Positions 1-5,013 of a DNA stretch of 7,614 bases are shown piece after piece. The position numbers were made by a program, and so were the translations under genes. The DNA is taken from contig CALXDE010000185.1 of assembly GCA_944386965.1 (NCBI GenBank), forward strand, positions 1 through 7,614, given 5' to 3'. Every line of letters begins with the position of its first letter. Positions within the stretch are counted from its first letter, which is position 1. The notes below the pieces were generated by a model. That model did not search any database and had not been told where the DNA came from. It was given only the letters and a program-made list of their open reading frames with translations. Source of the DNA: an uncultured Oscillospiraceae bacterium (lineage in GTDB: Bacteria; Bacillota_A; Clostridia; Oscillospirales; Oscillospiraceae).

Positions 1-312
1 ACCGACCAGCGCAGAGCGATGCTCCGTCAGCAGGTGACCGATTTCCTGGACAAGGGGAAGATGGAGTCCACCGTCACCCGCTGCAAGGAGATCCGCCCCC
101 TGGCTGAGAAGATGATCACCCTGGGGAAAAAGGGCGACCTGGCTGCCTATCGGCAGGCCATGACCTTTATCACCCGTGAGGATGTGGTGAAGAAGATCTT
201 CAAGGAGATCGCCCCCAACTATGCGGAGCGCAACGGCGGTTATACCCGCATCACCCGCACCGGTGTGCGCCGCGGCGACGCCGCCGAGACTGCAATGATC
301 GAGCTGGTCTGA
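1..312 (+). CDS. rplQ: 50S ribosomal protein L17, 5'-truncated by window edge
   Basis: This is ribosomal protein L17 of the large subunit, which binds 23S rRNA near the peptide exit tunnel. The reading frame is open from base 1 (it begins [11 protein letters not shown]), so the gene starts upstream. By comparison with typical L17 proteins only the first several residues are missing; the ATG at base 19 is an internal Met. Family hallmarks visible are the [23 protein letters not shown] block, [24 protein letters not shown], and the C-terminal [14 protein letters not shown] before the TGA at 310-312. 103 residues are present, against about 110-120 for a usual bacterial L17. L17 is commonly the last gene of the rpsM-rpsK-rpsD-rpoA-rplQ operon, which fits the terminator at 510-558. 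Oddity: its last 25 bases plus two following bases are duplicated 163 bases downstream. The gene itself looks intact and functional. Confidence 0.97.
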   Translation, partial: TDQRRAMLRQQVTDFLDKGKMESTVTRCKEIRPLAEKMITLGKKGDLAAYRQAMTFITREDVVKKIFKEIAPNYAERNGGYTRITRTGVRRGDAAETAMIELV

Positions 313-314
313 GA
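288..314 (+). repeat. 27-bp direct repeat, copy A (3' end of rplQ)
   Basis: This 27-base segment covers the last codons and the stop of rplQ plus two further bases, and recurs without mismatch at 451-477. The match stops exactly at both ends (A287 against T450 on the left, G315 against A478 on the right). It begins with GACTGC, the complement of GCAGTC at 328-333. Copy A supplies the working end of rplQ. The length is unlike the 2-10 bp target duplications of most insertion sequences, and closer to the attachment-site duplications seen when integrating elements use the 3' end of a conserved gene. Confidence 0.95.
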
Positions 315-327
315 GGCGAGACAACAG

Positions 328-456
328 GCAGTCGAGGCGGAGCCGACGCCCGAGGGCGCATAGCGCCCGACCAAGTACCCTTGGGGTGCGCCCGCCCGCA
401 GGCGGGTGTGCCGAGCGCAACCGCCGTTAGGCGGCGCTTAGCGCGAGGCTGACTGC
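328..456 (+). ncRNA. Putative multi-branched structured RNA in the rplQ 3' region
   Basis: Pairings found by hand, 5' to 3': a closing stem 328-333 with 451-456 (GCAGTC/GACTGC), continued by 341-344 with 447-450 (AGCC/GGCT) after a 7-base bulge; hairpin 354-359/363-368 (GGGCGC, loop ATA, GCGCCC); hairpin 371-375/380-384 (CCAAG, loop TACC, CTTGG); directly abutting hairpin 385-396/401-412, a 12-bp stem with loop CGCA and three G-U pairs (390-407, 388-409, 387-410); and hairpin 414-417 plus 421-425 paired with 430-434 plus 435-438, loop GTTA, with bulge CAA at 418-420. G-U pairs and bulges argue for folding as RNA rather than a plain DNA palindrome. It would be transcribed from the ribosomal operon as 3' UTR, or from its own promoter, which I do not see. 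Function unknown. No energy calculation or family search was done, and the strand is assumed from the G-U pairs and operon direction. Confidence 0.4.
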
Positions 457-477
457 AATGATCGAGCTGGTCTGAGA
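451..477 (+). repeat. 27-bp direct repeat, copy B
   Basis: This is an exact second copy of 288-314, including the rplQ stop codon but out of any gene context. Its first six bases can form the 3' strand of the closing stem of the structured element (with 328-333). The same GCAGTC strand could instead pair with the GACTGC of copy A at 288-293. The identity of the two copies suggests a recent event, or upkeep by recombination. Confidence 0.95.
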
Positions 478-486
478 AAGTCCGTT

Positions 487-500
487 CCCCCGGAAGGGGG
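487..500 (+). other. Short C5/G5 hairpin with GGAA loop
   Basis: CCCCC at 487-491 and GGGGG at 496-500 flank a GGAA loop, which has the form of a stable GNRA tetraloop. No T-run follows, so it is not a classical terminator by itself. It lies just ahead of the main terminator and could block 3' exonucleases on the ribosomal operon mRNA. That role is inference. Confidence 0.45.
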
Positions 501-509
501 GCAAGAAGT

Positions 510-558
510 AAAAAGCCCATTGCTGTACAAGCGTACGATGTACAGCAATGGGCTTTTT
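510..558. terminator. Perfect 20-bp-stem terminator, probably bidirectional
   Basis: The left arm 510-529 and right arm 539-558 are exact complements around a 9-base loop (530-538, itself containing the palindrome CGTACG). The stem begins with an A-tract and ends with TTTTT, so either strand gives a hairpin followed by U residues. It lies behind rplQ and ahead of the signalling genes, so it should end ribosomal operon transcription and insulate the downstream genes. Confidence 0.9.
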
Positions 559-663
559 CGACGTTTTTGGATCTCGCGGTGCCGCGGCGCGCGCCCAGAG
601 AGGATTCCTCCGGCGTCCAGAACAAATTTTTAAGGGAACATGCTTCTCTTTTGGTATATTCTG

Positions 664-672
664 TGGTATTAT
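664..672 (+). promoter_or_regulatory. Candidate extended -10 promoter
   Basis: TGG followed by TATTAT fits the extended -10 pattern (TGn then a near-consensus -10 hexamer). It sits in the AT-rich patch after the terminator. The -35 at the matching distance (TTCTCT, 644-649, 17-base spacer) is weak, which extended -10 promoters tolerate. Transcription would start near 679-680, giving a leader of about 200 bases. Confidence 0.35.
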
Positions 673-711
673 GGAAAAGTATGGTAATCGTGATGCCTTC
701 GATTGATCCGA

Positions 712-739
712 TTGAAAGCGTTTTTGCGGGCAAGATACT
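712..739 (+). promoter_or_regulatory. Alternative sigma-A-like promoter candidate
   Basis: TTGAAA at 712-717 (5 of 6 to the -35 consensus) is separated by 16 bases from GATACT at 734-739 (4 of 6 to the -10 consensus). It would start transcription near 746, with a leader of about 135 bases. It competes with the extended -10 site upstream as the source of the signalling operon's transcript; the two could also act in tandem. Confidence 0.3.
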
Positions 740-866
740 CTGCCGCGTGGAGTTAAGGCGGTATTTTATCGGCTGCGCGGCGGATACCCTGTTTCAAAAT
801 GAATCCGTGTCAGAGGATGGCCGCGTCGGAGCGGCGGCTCTCCCATTCCCAAAATTTACTCAAACT

Positions 867-872
867 GAGGGG
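867..872 (+). promoter_or_regulatory. Ribosome binding site that sets the start at 882
   Basis: GAGGGG lies 9 bases ahead of the ATG at 882. The in-frame alternatives upstream (TTG 567, ATG 681, ATG 693) have no comparable purine-rich site at the right distance. This is the main reason for choosing 882. ATG 891, nine bases on, is a less well spaced alternative. Confidence 0.65.
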
Positions 873-881
873 ATACACAGT

Positions 882-3800
882 ATGCAGGATATGCAGGAAG
901 CAAATCAAGCGGCGAAGGAGCGGCTTTTGGCGGAACAGCGCTTCCAGAAACAATTTGAGGAGCTGAAGGAGCGGGCCACCAAGGATGCCCTGTCCGGCCT
1001 GCTCAACCGCATGACCGTTGAACAATATATTGAAAAGCGCCTGGCGGCAATGCGTCCGGAGGAAGTCTGCGCGCTGATGATCGTGGACCTGGACAATTTC
1101 AAGCAGGTAAACGACACCCTGGGCCATCAGGCGGGGGATCAGGCCATCCGCCACTGTGCCAGGATTTTGTCCGGCATCTTCCGGGCCAGCGACATTGTGG
1201 GTCGGTTGGGGGGAGATGAGTTTGTCATCTTCCTGACCGGCGCGCTGACAGAGGAGCTGATTCGGGAGAAGGGGGAAACCATCTGCAAAAAATTGCAGAT
1301 CGTGCTGGGCGACGACCCCCACGTCGCGCTGACCGCCAGCGCCGGCGCCTGCCTGGCCAGCGGGAGCGGCGTGACGTTTGATGAGCTCTATCATGCGGCG
1401 GACCAGGCCCTGTATACGGCGAAGAGAGCGGGGCGGAACAGCTTTTATATCAGCCGCGGCGCGGATGGGAAGCCATCTGCCAAGGAGCAGTATCACCCGG
1501 TGAACACCATCTCCATCACCGGTCTGCTGGAGTCTATGGACAGCGGCGTGGCCCTGCTGGAGATGGGGGAGGTACTCCGCCTGATCTATGTCAGCCCCAG
1601 CTTTTACCGGATCATCGGGGTGCAGCCTGCGGCTTACAACCTTCCGCTGCCGCTCTCGGAGCTGATCCACCCGGACGATCTGCTGGAGGTGGAGCGGGTG
1701 CTGCGGGAGGGCCTGGAGCGCAAGCAGACGGTGGACCACATCCACCGCGTCTCCGCCGGCGGAGCGCGCTGGGCCTGGTGGCATATCCGGGCGGTGCGGG
1801 TGGAGTATGACAGCCCGTATCCGGTGATGCTGGTGACCACCACCGATATCTCCCGGTTCAAGGAGAATGAGCACCGCCTCCAGGAGATCAACGAGCGGCT
1901 GCAGACGGCCTTTGATCAGACGACACAGCACCTCTGGGAGGTGGATATCCCGGACAGGACCTTCCGCCTGTTCGACCGGGAGGGGGGGACCGGCGCCTCC
2001 GGCCCGTCCAAGTCGTTTCCGGATGCTCTGATCGCCGATGGCTGGATTCACCCCAACTCCGTGCCCCGCTTCCGGGAATTTGCCCAGGAGCTGCTGGGGG
2101 GACGGGTACAGGATTACGGCAACTTTATCATTCAATTTCAGGACACCGGCTGCTATGGCTGGGCCGCCCTGTCCTACCGGATGCTCCTTGACGAGGCGGG
2201 GCAGCCGCTCAAGGCGGTGGGAATCATTGAGGCGCTGCCCCAGAACTTTGTGGGGCAGGAGGCCAGATCCTCCCACCAGCGCCCCCTGCCGGAGGCGCTG
2301 GCCCCGGACCTGATTGTGGGGATGCGGGCCAATTTGACCCAGGATACTATCCGGGAGCTGTGGTCGGAGGGAAAGGACCTCAGCGGGCGGGCCAGGGAGT
2401 GGACCTGCGCCCACATTCTGCGGACGGAGGCGGCCAAGCTGTTCTCCGAGGATGACCGGCGGGACTTCGCCCGGTATTTTGACCGGGATGCGCTGCTGGC
2501 GCTGTATGAGGACGGGCAGCGCTGGCTGTCCGCGGAATACCGGCGGATCGACGGCGGCGGGAACATCCGCTGGGTGGGCCAGGTGATCAACCTGACAGAG
2601 GACCCGCTGAGTCAGGATGTGTATCTGTTCTTCTATCTCATCCAGCTGGACCGCCGGCACCGCTGGGAGGCGGTGCTGGGGGGAGAGATCGGCCGGGACC
2701 CGGTCACCCGCCTGTACGACCGCAGGACCACCCGCGCGCTGGTGGAGGCCCTGATCGGGCGGGGCGGTGAGGACTGCGCCATGGCGCTGGTGCGGCTGGG
2801 CGGGCTCATCAAGCGCTTTGCCAATGATCCGGCGGTCATGAATCAGACCCGAAGCGACATCGCCGCGGCCCTGTCGGTTTCCCTGGGCAGCAGCTGTGTG
2901 GTGGGGCAGTACAGCACCGATCAGGTCCTGATCTTTTTCCCCCGGGCCCGCACAAGGCTCTCCCTGCGCAACCAGCTGGAGGAGACATTTACCTTTGTCC
3001 GCATGACCCTGGGGGCCTCGCTTCCCATGGGGACCCTGCGCTTTGTGGCGGGAATGTCCTGCATGCCGGCGTCGGAGGCCAGCTATGGCGCGATGCTGAC
3101 GCAGGCGTCCAACCTCTGCCAGCTCTGGCAGAACGCCGCGGCGGATACCGTGGCGTTCCCCCACGAGGACGACGACTGGACCTGGACGGAGCTTCAGACC
3201 AGCGGCGAGGATGACCGGGTCACAATCCATCACGCGGAGATGCGCCGCCCCCTGTCCGACGGGGAGAAGGACGTGGCCTTTGACTGTGTGTCCTCCATGC
3301 TGTCCGCCGACTCCCTGGAGACATCCATCGGGAGTGTGCTCAGCTATATCGGAACGTATTATCACGCCGACCGGGTGTATATCCTTGTGCTGGCGGAGAA
3401 CCGCCATGTGGTGACCATGCCCTATGAGTGGACGGATAAGCGGCGGCACAGCATTCAGCAGACGGTGTCGGGCATGCTGCTGGACCGCTTTCCGCTGCTC
3501 AAGCGGTGCATGGAGGAGCAGGCGCCGGTGTTTCTCACCAGAACCCGGCCGCTGATGGCGGACGGGGAGACGATCGATCCCGGTCCCTGGTATTTCACGG
3601 CGTTTCCCCTGGTGGAGCGGGAAGAGGTCAGGGGATTTTTGTGTGTGGAGAATTCCCGGGAGCATCCGGCGGACGCGGCGCTGTTCAGCACCCTGATCCC
3701 CCACATCCTCCGGGAGCGGAAACGGTTCCAGGCCGGGGGCGTGCTGCCGGGGAACGGCGCCATTCAGCGCCTGGCGGAGCTGCCGAATCTGCGCACCTAC

Positions 3801-4997
3801 ATGGAGCGGATCTACTCCTTCAATTCCGACAGCCTCAGTTCCCTGGGGGCGGTTTGCCTGGATATTCCCCACCTGGCCACCATCAACAGCAGCCTGGGCT
3901 TTGAATACGGCAGCCGCCTGCTCTGGTGCGTCTCCAAAACGCTGACGGACATCTTCGGGCCGGAGCTGCTCTTCCGCACCTGGGACGCGGAATTCGTGGC
4001 GCTGTGCCCCAACACCACCTATCAGGTCTTTGTGGGGCGGTGCAACCGCCTGCGCTTCAACCTGCAGCGCCGCTATCCCAGAACGCTGCGCCTGGGCCAT
4101 ACCTGGGCCGACGGTGTGTTCACCGGCAAGAATCTGGTGGACGAGGCCAGGACCATGATGCGCTGTGAACAGGACGCGCTGAACCCATACAGCATGGCGG
4201 CGGGCGGCGATGATGCGGCCCAGAGCGGCGAGGCGGCGCCGGAGGGCGGCCAGTTTACCGTGTACCTCCAGCCCAAGATCGATATGCGCAGCGGCGCGCT
4301 GTGCGGGGCGGAGGCTCTGGCCCGCTGGGTGCGGGAGGATGGGACGGTCATGTCTCCCGGCCAGTTCGTGGAGGAGATGGAGCGCAGCGGAACGATTCGG
4401 GAGCTGGACCTCTTTGTCCTCAACCGGACGCTGGCCATCCTGGACAAGTGGCGGGAGGACGGGCTGGGGATCGTGCCCATATCGGTGAATTTCTCCCGGC
4501 TCACCCTGTTCAACCCCAGCGCGCTGGCCTCTGTGCTGGCCATTCAGAGCCGCTACCCCCAGATTCCTCCCGACACGCTGGAGCTGGAGGTCACCGAGGG
4601 CGCGGTCCATGTGGAGGCCTCCAAATTCCAGGGGGTGATTGACCGCTTCCGGGAGCACGGCATCCGCCTCAGCCTGGACGACTTTGGCTCCCAGTATGCC
4701 AATATCTCCGTCTTTGCCAATGTGCGCTTCGACACGGTGAAGCTGGACAGGAGCCTGATTGCCAAGCTGGCGGGCAACGCCATCAACCAGATGCTGGTGC
4801 GGGATATTGTGCGGATCTGCCAGACCAACGGTATGCGCTGCATTGCCGAGGGCGTGGAAACCGCGGCCCAGATTGCCGCGCTGCAGGAGGCCGGCTGCCG
4901 CTATGCCCAGGGGTATTATTTTGACCGGCCCCTGCCGGCGGAGCAGTTTGAAGAGAAGTATCTGCGGGATAGGGTTCCGCAGCGGGTGACAGAATAA
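882..4997 (+). CDS. Cyclic-di-GMP synthase/phosphodiesterase: GGDEF-PAS-GGDEF*-GAF-GGDEF*-EAL
   Basis: A 1371-residue protein with no signal peptide or membrane segment, so probably cytosolic. Domains by residue: coiled-coil start (1-32); GGDEF diguanylate cyclase (about 33-190) with intact RLGGDEF at 108-114 and an inhibitory I-site RASD at 101-104, five residues before GGDEF; PAS (about 214-323); a second PAS-like domain (344-452); a third, weaker PAS-like region (476-575); degenerate GGDEF (about 600-762) where GQYSTDQ at 675-681 replaces the signature; GAF-like (about 798-948); a second degenerate GGDEF (about 961-1097) with WDAEF at 1034-1038; and C-terminal EAL phosphodiesterase (about 1120-1365) with E1144-A-L, SVNFSR, ELEVTEG, D1266-D1267-FG, TVKLD, EGVET and QGYYFDRP, the usual metal and catalytic positions. 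It should make cyclic di-GMP from GTP at the N-terminus and hydrolyse it to pGpG at the C-terminus, with PAS/GAF inputs and the dead GGDEFs as regulatory parts. The PAS, GAF and degenerate GGDEF boundaries are by eye. It probably forms an operon with the CheB-CheR gene 16 bases downstream. Confidence 0.88.
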   Translation: MQDMQEANQAAKERLLAEQRFQKQFEELKERATKDALSGLLNRMTVEQYIEKRLAAMRPEEVCALMIVDLDNFKQVNDTLGHQAGDQAIRHCARILSGIFRASDIVGRLGGDEFVIFLTGALTEELIREKGETICKKLQIVLGDDPHVALTASAGACLASGSGVTFDELYHAADQALYTAKRAGRNSFYISRGADGKPSAKEQYHPVNTISITGLLESMDSGVALLEMGEVLRLIYVSPSFYRIIGVQPAAYNLPLPLSELIHPDDLLEVERVLREGLERKQTVDHIHRVSAGGARWAWWHIRAVRVEYDSPYPVMLVTTTDISRFKENEHRLQEINERLQTAFDQTTQHLWEVDIPDRTFRLFDREGGTGASGPSKSFPDALIADGWIHPNSVPRFREFAQELLGGRVQDYGNFIIQFQDTGCYGWAALSYRMLLDEAGQPLKAVGIIEALPQNFVGQEARSSHQRPLPEALAPDLIVGMRANLTQDTIRELWSEGKDLSGRAREWTCAHILRTEAAKLFSEDDRRDFARYFDRDALLALYEDGQRWLSAEYRRIDGGGNIRWVGQVINLTEDPLSQDVYLFFYLIQLDRRHRWEAVLGGEIGRDPVTRLYDRRTTRALVEALIGRGGEDCAMALVRLGGLIKRFANDPAVMNQTRSDIAAALSVSLGSSCVVGQYSTDQVLIFFPRARTRLSLRNQLEETFTFVRMTLGASLPMGTLRFVAGMSCMPASEASYGAMLTQASNLCQLWQNAAADTVAFPHEDDDWTWTELQTSGEDDRVTIHHAEMRRPLSDGEKDVAFDCVSSMLSADSLETSIGSVLSYIGTYYHADRVYILVLAENRHVVTMPYEWTDKRRHSIQQTVSGMLLDRFPLLKRCMEEQAPVFLTRTRPLMADGETIDPGPWYFTAFPLVEREEVRGFLCVENSREHPADAALFSTLIPHILRERKRFQAGGVLPGNGAIQRLAELPNLRTYMERIYSFNSDSLSSLGAVCLDIPHLATINSSLGFEYGSRLLWCVSKTLTDIFGPELLFRTWDAEFVALCPNTTYQVFVGRCNRLRFNLQRRYPRTLRLGHTWADGVFTGKNLVDEARTMMRCEQDALNPYSMAAGGDDAAQSGEAAPEGGQFTVYLQPKIDMRSGALCGAEALARWVREDGTVMSPGQFVEEMERSGTIRELDLFVLNRTLAILDKWREDGLGIVPISVNFSRLTLFNPSALASVLAIQSRYPQIPPDTLELEVTEGAVHVEASKFQGVIDRFREHGIRLSLDDFGSQYANISVFANVRFDTVKLDRSLIAKLAGNAINQMLVRDIVRICQTNGMRCIAEGVETAAQIAALQEAGCRYAQGYYFDRPLPAEQFEEKYLRDRVPQRVTE

Positions 4998-5000
4998 AAA

Positions 5001-5005
5001 GGAGG
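5001..5005 (+). promoter_or_regulatory. Strong ribosome binding site of the CheB-CheR gene
   Basis: GGAGG, preceded by A residues, begins three bases after the stop of the upstream gene and ends 8 bases before the ATG at 5014. It fixes that ATG over the ATG two codons later (5020) and supports independent, efficient translation in an operon. Confidence 0.85.
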
Positions 5006-5013
5006 ATCGCAGC

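Larger units (their letters stand above)
315..477 (+). mobile_element. Putative small inserted element behind rplQ, family unknown
   Basis: This is a 163-base unit consisting of a 136-base non-coding insert (315-450) plus the second copy of the rplQ end (451-477). Without it, the rplQ stop would run straight into the sequence at 478 and the operon terminator, which suggests insertion or duplication rather than an ordinary spacer. No open frame of useful length is present and no transposase or integrase lies in the window, so it would be non-autonomous or a remnant. Possible natures: a miniature element or REP-like palindromic repeat, an attachment-site-flanked scar of a larger integrated element, or an orphan copy of an RNA-bearing element such as HEARO/IscB-type omega RNA. 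I cannot decide between these from one copy. Confidence 0.5.
559..881 (+). other. Gene-free spacer and probable 5' leader of the GGDEF/EAL gene
   Basis: These 323 bases lie between the terminator and the chosen start at 882. Roughly 621-725 is AT-rich against a GC-rich background and holds the promoter candidates. The rest would be transcribed leader. It contains modest inverted repeats: 726-732 with 741-746 (one bulged base) and 820-824 with 831-835. The frame of the downstream gene is open through here from a TTG at 567, but the translated stretch resembles no domain I know and lacks a good ribosome binding site. I see no cyclic-di-GMP riboswitch consensus (GEMM class I or II), no tRNA and no other gene. 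Confidence 0.55.

Noticed and set aside
315..450. Firm assignment of the insert to HEARO/IscB omega RNA or to an IS200/IS605 end
   Set aside because: Size and multi-hairpin form are compatible, but I see no diagnostic sequence, no IscB or TnpB gene nearby, and only one copy here. Kept as a hypothesis only.
288..477. CRISPR-like array from the two 27-bp direct repeats
   Set aside because: There are only two copies, one is inside rplQ coding sequence, the spacing is 136 bases, and no cas gene is present.
251..733. Minus-strand open frame of 160 codons over the insert and terminator
   Set aside because: It runs through the rplQ end, the hairpin element and the perfect terminator palindrome, has arginine-rich composition and no ribosome binding site that I can see. 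It is best explained by GC-rich sequence lacking stops.
567..881. Upstream extension of the GGDEF/EAL protein from TTG 567, ATG 681 or ATG 693
   Set aside because: No good ribosome binding site precedes these starts, the region contains the promoter-like AT-rich patch, and the translated stretch looks non-protein-like. ATG 882 has GAGGGG at suitable spacing. Not fully excluded.
679..881. Cyclic-di-GMP riboswitch in the leader
   Set aside because: I looked for the conserved cores of GEMM-I and GEMM-II and did not find them; only short, weak inverted repeats are visible.
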